A stretch of 64,000 nt of DNA from CAVXZE01 sp964615365 (GTDB taxonomy: Bacteria > Myxococcota_A > UBA9160 > UBA6930). The notes beneath the pieces were generated by a model. It did not search any database, was not told the DNA's origin, and saw nothing but the letters and a program-made list of their open reading frames with translations. The stretch spans positions 1 to 64,000 of the forward strand of contig CAZTOU010000023.1 in the NCBI GenBank assembly GCA_964615365.1, in the 5' to 3' direction. Every line of letters starts with the position of its first letter. The first letter of the stretch is position 1. Shown one piece after another: positions 1 through 9,124 of the stretch. The position numbers and the translations under genes were made by a program.

Positions 1-454
1 GAGTCCCGGATTCCGGTGGGCCTCGTGCGCAGCTACGTTGCTCACCATGGTCGGACGTTTCGCGCTCGAAGCGAGAAAACTCACGAGTCACCGTCGCGCA
101 TGAGGCGCGACAACGAGGAACCTTCCGAGCGCTCGCGGCGTATTCGCCCCGGGCGCATTCGCGCCGAGCGAAGCGAGGGACGCGGCCTTCTCCTGCGCAA
201 GGTCTCGGCGCGGGCTCGACGATACGAACGGCGTTCGCGCTCCACCGGGCGAGCGCTGCAGAAGCCGGGGTACGGTCCGAGTGCCCGTCAGCAACGGAGC
301 GCCGTGAAGCTCCAACACGTGGCCAACCGCACGGCCGGAGGCTGGCGGGCCCATGGCCACTACCGGGCCCGCGAAGGAGCGCAGCGAGAGGGGGAGAAAG
401 GGCTCGGGTTCGAAGCCAGCATTTCTTACCGGATCGCTACTACTGCGGCGCTCC
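1..454. other. Left-edge region without a convincing gene
   Basis: No reading frame here looks like a protein gene to me. Frames on both strands are open because of the base composition, but their translations are arginine-, proline- and serine-rich, have no recognisable domain and have no good ribosome binding site. The minus-strand reading near 88-430 resembles the spurious translations commonly obtained from intergenic sequence. I see no clear tRNA fold or terminator. It could be intergenic DNA downstream of the leftward CheC-like gene, or part of a dispersed non-coding repeat. Confidence 0.4.
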
Positions 455-1015
455 TCAGAGGCTCCCGAGGGTGGACTCGAGGATCTTGGAGTCGAGCAGC
501 AGATACAGGTAGGCGGGAAAGGTTCGCCGGGCCGAGACGAAGTCGATCTCGAGCGAGACCACCATGGTGTCCCGCGGAGCGTGTGTCCCCAGAACCGTCG
601 CCACCAGGGAGTCCTCCTCGAGGCCCGGGACTCCGCACTCGAGGGGCGGCCCTCCCCCCGCACCCAGTCGCTCCAGGATTCCCTGGACCAGCCTCGCCCC
701 CGTCGACCGGAAGACGTCGAGGGGATCGCCTTCGATCTCGACCGAACGGATCAGCTCGAGCGCGTGGCGGGGCTCGAGGGAGATCACCGAGGTCCCGAGG
801 ATCCTGCCGCGGTGACTGACGAGCACCGAGGCCATCATCTCCTCGTCGCAGAAGACGGCCTTCGCGGGGAACTCGCCGAGGTGGCACTGCGCCGCGCGGG
901 AGACGCGCAGATCCCAAGGGAAGGCGCCGGATCGGTGGAGATCGCGGGCCGTCGCGGACGCGGCTTCCTGGATGGCAGCGCGAAAGGCCTGGAGCCGGGT
1001 GGCCGAGATGGTCAA
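455..1015 (-). CDS. CheC/CheX-like phosphatase-family protein (tentative)
   Basis: This 186-residue protein has the alternation seen in CheC-type proteins: a central 'RILGTSVISLEPRHALEL' strand-helix segment and a C-terminal 'YLYLLLDSKILEST' segment, like the second half of CheC/CheX. Those proteins dephosphorylate CheY-P or act as c-di-GMP/chemotaxis accessories. I cannot verify the E-x2-N active-site pair, so function is uncertain. The frame has coherent hydrophobic periodicity, unlike the overlapping frames. It is divergent from the receiver-like/PilZ gene at 1298, which fits a small signalling locus. No membrane segment or signal peptide is visible. The start is the first ATG of the frame. 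Confidence 0.5.
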   Translation of the reverse strand: MTISATRLQAFRAAIQEAASATARDLHRSGAFPWDLRVSRAAQCHLGEFPAKAVFCDEEMMASVLVSHRGRILGTSVISLEPRHALELIRSVEIEGDPLDVFRSTGARLVQGILERLGAGGGPPLECGVPGLEEDSLVATVLGTHAPRDTMVVSLEIDFVSARRTFPAYLYLLLDSKILESTLGSL

Positions 1016-1297
1016 GGGGGAGGTCCCTCCGGAGGGGATTCCGATCCTTCGGGTGGTTTAGCCCACGGCCTTATCGGCCGTCAATCCCCTCCGCCAAAGC
1101 AAATTCCGGCCTCCGCAGCGGCATCGCCCAGTACCGACATCTGCGCGCAACTCCCCCGGCACTCCCCCGCAGTGAAGCCGAAAAGCGTTTCCTCGCATGG
1201 CGGACCGCCGCGGCGCCGAATGCGAGATGCGTCACTAACTGAACCTCCCCGGCCCGCCGATAGACCGAGCAGCCTTTTCTTGGGTGAGGAAGAGCAA

Positions 1298-2029
1298 GTG
1301 GCCAGACACCGGACTCTGCTGCTGATCGATGCGGGAGCCAACCGCATGGAGGAGCTCTCTTCGCGCCTTCGAGAATTCGACTACCGGTCGCTGCGCACCA
1401 AGACGGTGGAGCAGGGCCAGGCGGCCCTCTCCGATCCTCGATTCGCCGTGGCCGCCGCGCTGGTTCCGCCCGATCTGCCGACTCCCGACCTGGATCGGAC
1501 CTTGGCGGCCCTTCGCGCCTCCGCGGGCAAACAGGTGCTACCCCTGATCGTGACCGGGACCCGCCCCGACGCCCACGAGCGCAGCCTGCTCCGCCGCGCG
1601 GGGCTCGAGTTCGCCCTGTGGGAGCCCTTCGACGATCACACCCTGCAGTTCCAGATCAACCGCGTCATCGCGGAAGCCTCGCCACCGCCAAGCGCGCGCC
1701 ACGCGGCGCGGGTTCCCCTCAACTGGCCGGTTCGCGTGCGGACCGGCGGGCGGGAGAAGCACGCCAAGGTCTACTGCGTCTCCGCCCAGGGGGTGTACCT
1801 GGCAACCCCCCGTCCCTCCCTCCCGCGGGCGCTGATCCACTTCTCGTTGCCGCTCCCCTCCGGCGAGCTGCGCCTCTCGGGAAAGGTGGTGATGACCAAC
1901 GTCCCCGGAAACCTGGGGCGGGGGAATCTTCCCGTCGGGATGGGAGTTCGCTTCACCGGGCAATCCCCCGAGAGCGAGCGGTCGCTCCTCGCCTTCACCG
2001 AGGAGCGCCTCCAGGTGCTGCGGGTATAG
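1298..2029 (+). CDS. Receiver-like domain plus PilZ domain protein
   Basis: The GTG start at 1298 was chosen because a GAGGA Shine-Dalgarno lies about 8 nt upstream and the protein then opens directly with a receiver-like strand (RTLLLIDAG). Residues 1-120 resemble a response-regulator fold, but no clear phospho-acceptor aspartate is visible. Residues 130-235 form a PilZ domain: RHAAR (134-138) gives the RxxxR motif and 'CVSAQGVYL' (160-168) matches the (D/N)xSxxG loop, with the aspartate/asparagine replaced by valine. PilZ domains bind cyclic di-GMP and tune motility, exopolysaccharide or surface behaviour. The protein is cytosolic, 243 residues, with no output domain. The next gene starts 60 nt downstream on the same strand. 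Confidence 0.8.
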   Translation: MARHRTLLLIDAGANRMEELSSRLREFDYRSLRTKTVEQGQAALSDPRFAVAAALVPPDLPTPDLDRTLAALRASAGKQVLPLIVTGTRPDAHERSLLRRAGLEFALWEPFDDHTLQFQINRVIAEASPPPSARHAARVPLNWPVRVRTGGREKHAKVYCVSAQGVYLATPRPSLPRALIHFSLPLPSGELRLSGKVVMTNVPGNLGRGNLPVGMGVRFTGQSPESERSLLAFTEERLQVLRV

Positions 2030-2089
2030 CGATAGGCGTCGGCGAAGGGCCGCCCTGCGTGGGAGACGGCGATCCCGTAGTTTCCCGCC

Positions 2090-2776
2090 ATGAGCGAGAA
2101 TCCGATCAGCTACCGGCTGGAGGGGAAGGTCGCCGCGCTGCGCTTCGACGACGGCAAGGCGAACGCGATCTCTCATCTGGCGATCGACAGACTGAACGCC
2201 GCGCTGGACCGGGCCGAGCAGGAGGCCGGGGCAGTACTGCTGCTGGGCAGGCCGGGCCGCTTCTCGGCGGGCTTCGACCTCTCCACCATGAAAGCGGGCC
2301 CGGATGCGGTACAGAGCCTCGTCTCGGGAGGAGCCGAGCTGCTGCTGCGCCTCTACGAGTCCCCCCTCCCGATCGTGATGGCCTGTAGCGGCCACGCCCT
2401 GGCGATGGGGGCCGTACTGCTGCTGGGAGCCGATCTCCGCGTCGGCACCGCGGGGAACTTCAAGATCGGACTCAACGAGGTCTCGATCCGTATGACCCTG
2501 CCGCGCTTCGCGGTGGAGATCGCCCGGGATCGACTCTCGCGACGCCACTTCGACCGATCCGTGGCCCAGGCGGAGATCTACGGGCCGGAGGGGGCGGTGG
2601 ATGCCGGCTACCTGGATCGAATCGTCCCCGCCGAGCGGCTCGCCGAGGAAGCGATGGCCGACGCCTCGCGGCTCGCCGAGCTCCCGCGACGCGCCTTCAG
2701 CGAGACCAAGGAGAGGGTCCGTGGCGCGAGCGCCGAGCGCATCCGCCACGCCATCCGGCGCGTGCTCGCCCCTTGA
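2090..2776 (+). CDS. Enoyl-CoA hydratase/isomerase family protein
   Basis: A 228-residue crotonase-fold protein. 'GRPGRFSAGFDLSTM' matches the conserved A(F)xAGxD oxyanion-hole loop and 'CSGHALAMGAVLLLGADLRVG' the second oxyanion helix. The usual two catalytic glutamates are not both evident; one candidate lies in 'IGLNEVSI'. It is shorter than typical hydratases (about 255-260 residues), which matches the compact subgroup lacking part of the C-terminal helices. Family members hydrate or isomerise 2-enoyl-CoAs in the cytosol; the substrate cannot be read from sequence. It precedes the alkaline phosphatase gene by 41 nt but is not functionally linked to it in any obvious way. Confidence 0.85.
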   Translation: MSENPISYRLEGKVAALRFDDGKANAISHLAIDRLNAALDRAEQEAGAVLLLGRPGRFSAGFDLSTMKAGPDAVQSLVSGGAELLLRLYESPLPIVMACSGHALAMGAVLLLGADLRVGTAGNFKIGLNEVSIRMTLPRFAVEIARDRLSRRHFDRSVAQAEIYGPEGAVDAGYLDRIVPAERLAEEAMADASRLAELPRRAFSETKERVRGASAERIRHAIRRVLAP

Positions 2777-2817
2777 GTCTCGCTAGGATCCAGATCGCAT
2801 GGGGAGGATCGTGGCAG

Positions 2818-4404
2818 ATGCGCATTCTTCGTACCGCTCTGGCTCTGCTCGTGCTGGCGTCACCGGCGCTGGCCGAGAGCGACGCGGAGGACCCCTGGTT
2901 TGCCTCCGGACGCGCCGCCGTGGAGCGCGCGCGGGAGAGAACAGGGGAGGCGGGAACCGCAAAGAACGTGATCCTGTTCGTGGGGGACGGGATGGGGATC
3001 TCCACGATCACCGCGGCCCGGATTCTCGCGGGGCAGCTTCGCGGCGAGAGCGGTGAGGAGAACCAGCTCAGCTTCGAGGCGCTCCCCCACTTGGCGCTCT
3101 CCAAGACCTACAACACCAATCAGCAGGTCGCCGATTCTGCCGGAGCCATGACCGCCATGGTTTCCGGAGTGAAGACCAAGGCCGGGGTGCTCGGCGTCCG
3201 CGATTCGGTCCGGGTCGGGGACCACGAGAGCGTCGCCGAGAGCCGCATCGCCACCATCCTGGAGCAGGCCGAGGACCGGGGACTCTCGACGGGCATCGTG
3301 ACCACCACGAGACTGACGCACGCGACGCCGGCCGCCCTCTACGCTCACTCGCCGCACCGGGACTGGGAGGACGACACTCTGCTCTCCCACGCGGCGCGAA
3401 AGGACGACTTCCCGGACATCGCGCGACAGCTGATCGAGTTTCCGAACGGCGACGGAATCGAGGTGGCACTGGGAGGGGGACGCTCCCATTTCCTCCCGGC
3501 CAACGGCCGGGACCCCGAGGAGCCTTCGCTTTCGGGAGTGCGTTGGGACGAACGCGACCTGACGGCGGAGTGGCGGGCGCGAGCTCCGGGGTCGGTGTTC
3601 GTCTGGAACCGGGAGCAGTTCGAGGCCGTGGACGCGGCGAAGACGGATCACCTGCTAGGCCTCTTCGATGCCTCCCACATGGAGTTCGAGATCGACCGCC
3701 GCGACGACCTGGGCGGCGAGCCTTCGCTGTCGGAGATGACGGCAAAGGCCATCGAAATCCTGTCACGCAATCCGCAGGGATTCTTCCTCATGGTGGAGGG
3801 CGGCCGCATCGACCACGGGCACCACGTCGGAAACGCACTGCGAGCCCTCACCGATACCATCGAGTTCTCCCACGCGGTCCGCGTCGCCCTCGAGAAGACC
3901 CGCTCGGAGGAGACCCTGATCGTCGTCACCGCCGACCACAGCCATCCCTTCACCATCGCCGGCTACGCGACCCGGGGAAACGACATCCTCGGGAAGGTGA
4001 TCGAGAACGATCCGCAGGGGAAGCCGGCAAACGCGCCGACGGTGGATCTGCTGGGCGTCCCGTACACGACGCTCGGCTACCAGATCGGTCCCGGCTACGC
4101 GGGCGCGTCGGATTCCCAGGCGGAGGGACCCAAGCAGCACCCGCACCTGCCCCTCGAGTTCCAGGGCGTCACCGGGGGTCGGCCGGACCTCACGAACGTC
4201 GATACCACCGATCCCGGATACCTCCAGGAGGCGACCATCCCCCGCCAGTTCGACACACACTCCGGCGAGGACGTCACCATCCACGCAGGGGGGCCGGGGG
4301 CCGCGCTCTTCGACGGCGTCCAGGAGCAGCACTTCATCTACCACGCGATGGTGGAGGCCCTGGGCTGGAACCCCGCGGTCGATTCATCGACCAGTCCGCG
4401 CTGA
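2818..4404 (+). CDS. Secreted alkaline phosphatase (PhoA family)
   Basis: The start at 2818 has a GGGGAGG ribosome binding site and leaves a clean signal peptide (RILRTALALLVLASPALA, residues 2-19), so the protein is periplasmic or secreted. Alkaline phosphatase signatures are in order: 'VGDGMG' (55-60, metal-binding Asp), 'VADSAGAMTAM' with nucleophile Ser107, 'GGGRSHFLP', 'EGGRIDHGHH' and 'TADHSH', supplying the zinc and magnesium ligands. At 528 residues it is in the normal range for bacterial PhoA-like enzymes. It hydrolyses phosphomonoesters for phosphate scavenging. No pho-box-like repeat was recognised upstream, and the gene sits close behind the crotonase-family gene, so co-transcription is possible. 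Confidence 0.92.
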   Translation: MRILRTALALLVLASPALAESDAEDPWFASGRAAVERARERTGEAGTAKNVILFVGDGMGISTITAARILAGQLRGESGEENQLSFEALPHLALSKTYNTNQQVADSAGAMTAMVSGVKTKAGVLGVRDSVRVGDHESVAESRIATILEQAEDRGLSTGIVTTTRLTHATPAALYAHSPHRDWEDDTLLSHAARKDDFPDIARQLIEFPNGDGIEVALGGGRSHFLPANGRDPEEPSLSGVRWDERDLTAEWRARAPGSVFVWNREQFEAVDAAKTDHLLGLFDASHMEFEIDRRDDLGGEPSLSEMTAKAIEILSRNPQGFFLMVEGGRIDHGHHVGNALRALTDTIEFSHAVRVALEKTRSEETLIVVTADHSHPFTIAGYATRGNDILGKVIENDPQGKPANAPTVDLLGVPYTTLGYQIGPGYAGASDSQAEGPKQHPHLPLEFQGVTGGRPDLTNVDTTDPGYLQEATIPRQFDTHSGEDVTIHAGGPGAALFDGVQEQHFIYHAMVEALGWNPAVDSSTSPR

Positions 4405-4445
4405 CCACTGCGCCTCGGAGGTCCCTTCCCTCTCCGGATCTCCGC

Positions 4446-5354
4446 TCACGGGAGCTTCGGAGCGACGACGATCTCCGCCTCGTCGCGAAGCCGGTCGAGG
4501 TATTCGCGAAGCGCGCGGTCCCCGGCGCGCCGCCGCCACTCGCTTCGCACCTGGGCTTCGATCTCGACGAGAGGGGCGATTCTCGCCAGTTCGCGATCCA
4601 CGAGCTGAAGAAGATGGTATCCCGTCCCCGAGCGGATCGGTCCGCTCACCTCTCCCACCTCGAGCTCGAGTGCGGCCCTGAGTGCGGTGGGTCCGAGGTA
4701 CTCCCGGAGCTTCGCGGCAGGGAGGAGGACGTCCGGAAGCGGCGACACCTCCGGGTCACCGTGGTCGCTGCGCAGCTCGACCAACGCCTGTCCCGGCTCG
4801 ATGCGGTCCCTGACCTCCCGAGCCCGCTCGGCGACCGCCGCCTCCTCCGACGGGTTGGGAACGCGGAAGAAGAGCTGGTGAACCCGCATTCGCCCCGGCT
4901 GGGTGAAGAAGTCCCGGTGCTCTCGGTAGAACTCGCCGAGCTCCGAAAGCGAGGGCTCTTGATCCTCGATCTCCACCAGGATCGAGCGAATCATCGCCGC
5001 GGTGATGTTGGCGCGAATCCTGCGATCGCTCTCCGCCAGTCCTAGCTCGAGGCCCCGTTGGACGAGCACCTCCTCGTCGATCATCCGATCGAGAACATGG
5101 CGCCGGGACTTCTCGTCCGCAGCCTCCCGGGTATCCCGCTCCAGGCCAGCGACCAGTCGCATGTAGTCGTCGGTCAGGATCTCGGAGCCGTTGACTCGCG
5201 CGATCACTCTCTCCGGCAGCGCGTCCCCCTCTCGGACGTCGTTCGCCACCAGGCCGCGAGCCGCCAGCACCAGGCCCGCCACCGCGCCCACCCAGAGCAG
5301 CGTCACTGCGCGTCCGCGACTCCTTGCACCGGCTTCCGGTCTTCTCTCCATCAT
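4446..5354 (-). CDS. Parvulin-type peptidylprolyl isomerase (SurA/PpiC-like)
   Basis: A 302-residue protein with an N-terminal hydrophobic segment (about 18-37: AVTLLWVGAVAGLVLAA) acting as signal or anchor, so the enzyme faces the periplasm. Residues 45-160 look like a SurA-N chaperone region ('VIARVNGSEILTDDYMRLV', 'VLDRMIDEEVLVQRGLELGL'). Residues about 165-260 form a rotamase domain with 'MRVHQLFFRVPNP' and 'GEVSGPIRSGTGYHLLQLVD', the usual parvulin ending. Such proteins assist folding of exported and outer-membrane proteins. It lies 10 nt downstream of the phosphotriesterase-family gene on the same strand and is probably its operon partner. It converges on the alkaline phosphatase gene. 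Confidence 0.88.
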   Translation of the reverse strand: MMERRPEAGARSRGRAVTLLWVGAVAGLVLAARGLVANDVREGDALPERVIARVNGSEILTDDYMRLVAGLERDTREAADEKSRRHVLDRMIDEEVLVQRGLELGLAESDRRIRANITAAMIRSILVEIEDQEPSLSELGEFYREHRDFFTQPGRMRVHQLFFRVPNPSEEAAVAERAREVRDRIEPGQALVELRSDHGDPEVSPLPDVLLPAAKLREYLGPTALRAALELEVGEVSGPIRSGTGYHLLQLVDRELARIAPLVEIEAQVRSEWRRRAGDRALREYLDRLRDEAEIVVAPKLP

Positions 5355-5364
5355 CCCCTCACAC

Positions 5365-6312
5365 CTAGTAGGCGCCCTGCTGCTCGAAGATTTGCCGGGG
5401 GTTGCCGACGGTCATGGCGCGGATCTGCTCCTCGCTGACGCCGCTCCCCCGCAGGGCGGGGATCACCGCGTCACACACGTGCCGGTAGTTCCAGTCCGGC
5501 GCCGCCTGCTCGACCAGCTGCTTCGGAAACCAGTCGATGAAGCACGAAGCGTCGTGAGAGAGCACCATCTGATCCGCCCAGCCGCGACGACACAGCTCGG
5601 CGATGGTGGCCACGCGCTCCTTGGTGGGCAGGATCAGGTCGATGCCGTTTCGGTCCATCCCGATGGTGCTGCCGCGCTTCAAGATCGACTCCAGGTAGGA
5701 GAGGTCCGTGCTGTCGCCGCAGTGTCCGATCACCACGCGACGCAGATCCACGCCGTGCTCCTCGAAGACGTCCTGCTGGGTGAGCCCGCTCCCGTTGGAG
5801 ACCGCGGTATGGGTGGAGATCGGAACGCCGGTTTGGCGGTGGGCGCGGGCCGTCGCCTCGAGCAGCTTCGCGTTGAAAGGCGTGACGCCGAGCCGGTCCG
5901 TGGCGCACTTGAGAACTCCGGCCTTGGAATCGGTTCCCTCGATCCCTTCGCGGATGTCCCGGACCAAGTACTCGGCGAGTGCCGCCGCGTCCCAGAGGTC
6001 CATCCATGGCTCCTCGGTCCAGTAGAAGCCAGTGGCGGCGATCAGATGCATCCCGGTCTTCTCGCTCACCTCGCGGATGACGCGGATGTCCCGACCCAGG
6101 TTGATGGCGGTGAGGTCGAGCATGGTGCGCACGCCGCACTCCTTCGCGGAGCCCACCTCCCGGATCGCGTCGCGGATCAACGCTTCCCTGTCGACGTAAC
6201 CCGGGAATCCGCGGCGCATCGCCCAGCTCGCGACGAGGATGTGCTCGTGCATCAGGGTGAAGCCGAGATCCCGCGTCTCTATGGGACCGAGGACTCCGTT
6301 GATGGTCGCCAC
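5365..6312 (-). CDS. Phosphotriesterase-family metal-dependent hydrolase
   Basis: An amidohydrolase-superfamily enzyme of the PTE family. All metal ligands can be read: 'HEH' near the N-terminus, the carbamylated lysine in 'AGVLKCA', His in 'STHTA', His in 'VIGHCGD' and Asp in 'SHDASC'. Family members act as phosphotriesterases, lactonases or esterases; the substrate is unknown here. The GTG at 6312 is preferred because a GGAGG lies 7 nt upstream and the protein then begins with 'ATINGVLGPIETRDLGFTLMHEH', the usual family start. An alternative GTG lies one codon earlier. It is followed after 10 nt by the PPIase gene and is divergent from the alpha/beta hydrolase at 6581. Confidence 0.88.
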   Translation of the reverse strand: MATINGVLGPIETRDLGFTLMHEHILVASWAMRRGFPGYVDREALIRDAIREVGSAKECGVRTMLDLTAINLGRDIRVIREVSEKTGMHLIAATGFYWTEEPWMDLWDAAALAEYLVRDIREGIEGTDSKAGVLKCATDRLGVTPFNAKLLEATARAHRQTGVPISTHTAVSNGSGLTQQDVFEEHGVDLRRVVIGHCGDSTDLSYLESILKRGSTIGMDRNGIDLILPTKERVATIAELCRRGWADQMVLSHDASCFIDWFPKQLVEQAAPDWNYRHVCDAVIPALRGSGVSEEQIRAMTVGNPRQIFEQQGAY

Positions 6313-6580
6313 CACCCGACCTCCTTCCACCTCGCTCTCGAGCGCTGACGGTCCTGTGTACAACAGGACGAAACTGACGTCGATCAGATCGGCTGACGAG
6401 GAGCGGGCGGCCGAATCTCCCTCTCCGGGACCTCCCGCAGCCGGATGATCCCCACACCTCTCCCTCCGGGGGGACGTTCCGGCGGGAAGCCCGCTGCGAC
6501 GGGCGCCACGAGAACTCCCGGCGCTTGCGCGGAGGCCGAATCCGCTCCAGCATACCGATCGAGCTCAGTCGCCCCCCGGG

Positions 6581-7906
6581 ATGGACGATGTCGGGACACT
6601 GCCTGCGGCAGGGAGTGGCGCTGTGATCTGTCGGGTCGGCCGAACCATCGGTCAGGGGCTCGCGGTGGCGGTCCGCACCAGCGCCACGCCGCTGGTGCTG
6701 GGCATGCATCTGGCGAGGCGGCGGGATGGCGACAGGCACCCCGACGAGCCGTCACCCCGCTGGGATCTGCGCCTGGCCTCGAAGGCGGCCCTCGACGAGA
6801 TCTTCTTTGCCACCGAAATCGTCTCCGCCTCCTTCTTCTCCCTTCGCGAGCGCCGGCGTGTGGTCCGCGAGATCGGGACGGCCGAGCGCCTGTACGAGCG
6901 AAAGGGCTGGCTCCGGACGCCGGCGAAGTTCCACCGGCGTCCCCCGGCGGCGGAGAAGATCGCGATCGACGAGCGTCGTTCTCCGTTCGGGCCCTACCAG
7001 CACCTGCGCTTCGAGAGCGGCTACCAGCCCCACCCGGAGGAACCCGGCCGCAAGCGCTTCCTCGAGTACGCGGCGAATCGGACCGCCCACGCCTGGACGA
7101 TGCGGCACCCCGGACCCAGCCGTCCCTGGATCGTCTGCGTCCCCGGCTACCGGATGGGACACCCGGCCGTCGATTTCACCGGCTTCCACGCGCGCTGGCT
7201 CTACCGCGATCTCGGACTCAACGTCGCGATCCCCGTGATGCCGCTCCACGGCCCCCGCCGCGTGGGCCGACGGGGCGGCGACGGCTACCTGTCGGGCGAC
7301 TTCCTCGACACCATCCACGCCCAGACCCAGGCCGTCTGGGACATCCGACGACTGATCGGATGGCTGCGCGTCGAGGGCGCAGCGCGGGTCGCGGTTCAGG
7401 GCGTTTCCCTGGGCGGGTACACCGCCGCGCTGCTGGCATCACTGGAGGACGATCTCGACTGCGTGATCGCGGGAATTCCCGCGGTGGATTTCCTTCGCCT
7501 CTTCCGCAGCCACACGCCGGAAGTCCTGCTGCGCTTCTTCAAGGCGATGGGAATCCGCTTCGACCGGATCGAGCAGCTGCTGCGTGTGATCTCCCCCCTG
7601 GAACACACGCCGCGCGTGCCCCTCCCGAAACGCTACCTCTACGCGGGCATCGCGGACCGTCTCGCGCCACCGGACCACGCCCTGGACCTCTGGAATCACT
7701 GGGATCGCCCGCGCCTCGAGTGGTACCGCGGCGGTCACGTCTCCTTCGTCTGGGAGAGAAACGTTCGAGATCTGGTCCGCGAGGCGCTCACCGCGTCGGG
7801 CCTGGCGGTAGCGCGGAAGCGAAGTGGGGCCAGGCACCGACGGAAGCACACCGAACGCCGGCGACTGCCGGCGCGGAGCGGCGGACTGGTCGAGGCAGTT
7901 CGCTAG
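6581..7906 (+). CDS. Alpha/beta hydrolase
   Basis: A 441-residue protein with a C-terminal alpha/beta hydrolase domain. 'WIVCVPGYRMGHPAVDF' is the oxyanion-hole region after the first central strand, 'AVQGVSLGGYTAALLASL' is the nucleophile elbow (GxSxG), 'YLYAGIADRLAPP' carries the likely acid and 'WYRGGHVSF' the catalytic His. The first 170 residues are helical and charged, without a signal peptide. This matches a poorly characterised group of long bacterial hydrolases. The ATG at 6581 has only a weak ribosome site; a GTG about 14 codons later is possible. Its stop overlaps the convergent selD stop by 4 nt. Substrate unknown. Confidence 0.8.
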   Translation: MDDVGTLPAAGSGAVICRVGRTIGQGLAVAVRTSATPLVLGMHLARRRDGDRHPDEPSPRWDLRLASKAALDEIFFATEIVSASFFSLRERRRVVREIGTAERLYERKGWLRTPAKFHRRPPAAEKIAIDERRSPFGPYQHLRFESGYQPHPEEPGRKRFLEYAANRTAHAWTMRHPGPSRPWIVCVPGYRMGHPAVDFTGFHARWLYRDLGLNVAIPVMPLHGPRRVGRRGGDGYLSGDFLDTIHAQTQAVWDIRRLIGWLRVEGAARVAVQGVSLGGYTAALLASLEDDLDCVIAGIPAVDFLRLFRSHTPEVLLRFFKAMGIRFDRIEQLLRVISPLEHTPRVPLPKRYLYAGIADRLAPPDHALDLWNHWDRPRLEWYRGGHVSFVWERNVRDLVREALTASGLAVARKRSGARHRRKHTERRRLPARSGGLVEAVR

Positions 7907-8967
7907 CCCGCAAGACGCGGCTCGCCGCGTAGCACCGCGATGCTGCCGGGCTCTCCGGCCTGCATCTCGCCCACCAGGGCGCGGGCAGACACCCCGCGCT
8001 CCGAGAGCTCCCGCAAGAGCGACGCCTCCGCTTCGGGAGGCACAGCGATCAGCAGCCCCCCCGAGGTCTGAGCATCGGCGAGGATCAGGCGCTCGACCTC
8101 CGACAGGGAGGAATCGAAGCTCGTGTGGGGCTGGACGTACGCCAGGTTGTCCTTGCTGCCGCCAGGAACCATTCCCTCTGCGGCGAGCTCCGAGACGAAG
8201 TCGAGGATGGGAACCGCGTCCGCGAAGACCCGCGCCGCGAGTCCCGATGCGCTGGCGAGGTGGTGCAGGTGACCGAGGAATCCGAAGCCCGTCACGTCGG
8301 TCGCCGCGTGGGCGCCGGAAGCCAGCGCCGCGTCCTTGGCCGCCCTGTTGAGCGTCGTCATGATCGCCACCGCCTGCTCCAGCTGCGCTTCCGAGAGGCG
8401 GCGCTTCTTGATGGCCTGGGCCGCGATCCCGAACCCGAGGGGCTTGGTGAGGACCAAGCGGTCCCCGGCGCGGGCGCGGTTCTGGGACAGCGCGTCCGGA
8501 TCCGGCAGGACCCCGATCACGCAGAGGCCGTACTTGAGCTCGGGATCCTGCACCGTGTGCCCGCCGACGACCGCGCAGCCGGCCTCGGCGGCCTTGTCCC
8601 GCCCACCTCGCAGGATCCGCGCCAGGATCTCGATCGGCACCCGGTCGGTCGGGAAGCCGCAAACCGCCAGGGCCACCTGCGGCTCGCCACCCATCGCGTA
8701 CACGTCGGAGAGCGCGTTGGCGGCGGCGATCGCACCGAAGGTCTCCGGGTGGTCGACGATGGGGGTGATGAAATCGACGGTGAACACCAGAGGGGAGCCG
8801 TTCTCGGGGCGCAAGAGGGCCGCATCCTCCACGGGCCCGACCTCGGCGGTGACCCAGGGATGTTGGAAGGGTGCGATCTCCGAAAGGACCTGGACCAGGT
8901 CCCGCGCTCCCAGCTTGCGGGCTCAGCCGCCGGCGGGAACGAGTGACGTCAGTCGGATCTCGTCCAC
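7903..8967 (-). CDS. selD: Selenide, water dikinase, itself a selenoprotein (in-frame TGA read as Sec)
   Basis: SelD makes selenophosphate from selenide and ATP for Sec-tRNA and selenouridine synthesis. The conserved body runs from 'FTVDFITPIVDHPETFGAI' through 'NALSDVYAMGGEPQVAL', 'VVGGHT', 'TDVTGFGFLGHL' and 'ADAQTSGGLL'. A naive call would start at the GTG at 8832 and lose the catalytic N-terminus. Reading upstream in the same frame through one TGA (8923-8925) restores the family start: 'DEIRLTSLVPAGG', then TGA, then 'ARKLGARDL'. The TGA sits exactly where SelD has its catalytic Cys/Sec, three residues before the essential Lys (Sec15, Lys18). I place the start at the GTG at 8967, which follows GGAGGA. 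The length of 354 residues is normal. Automated pipelines will probably truncate this gene. Confidence 0.93.
8901..8921 (-). promoter_or_regulatory. Candidate bacterial SECIS hairpin in selD
   Basis: Immediately after the in-frame TGA the mRNA can fold as CCCGC, a two-nucleotide AA bulge, GCU, a GGG loop, AGC, GCGGG. This gives an 8-bp interrupted stem with a G-containing apical loop within the coding sequence, the position and general form expected for a bacterial SECIS recognised by SelB. The loop begins 11 nt after the TGA, slightly closer than in the best-known examples. I made the fold by eye. Confidence 0.6.
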
Positions 8968-9124
8968 GACTCCTCCAGTCGAAATGAAGCGCCGGATCGA
9001 TTCGGTCGCGGCCAAGTCCGGCGCGAGATGGCCTTCGGAGCGAGAGAGCAAAGCGAAAAGCGTCTCTCGGATCAACCGCGCGGGACCCGCGGGAATCTCC
9101 CCCGGCCCGCTCCGACGACGCTTC

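Noticed and set aside
1..454. A minus-strand protein gene at the left edge
   Set aside because: The open frame overlaps the better CheC-like frame, has no ribosome site or domain, and its composition looks non-coding.
3543..5045. A 500-codon plus-strand frame across alkaline phosphatase and PPIase
   Set aside because: It runs out of frame over the phosphatase and antisense over the PPIase, with low-complexity translation.
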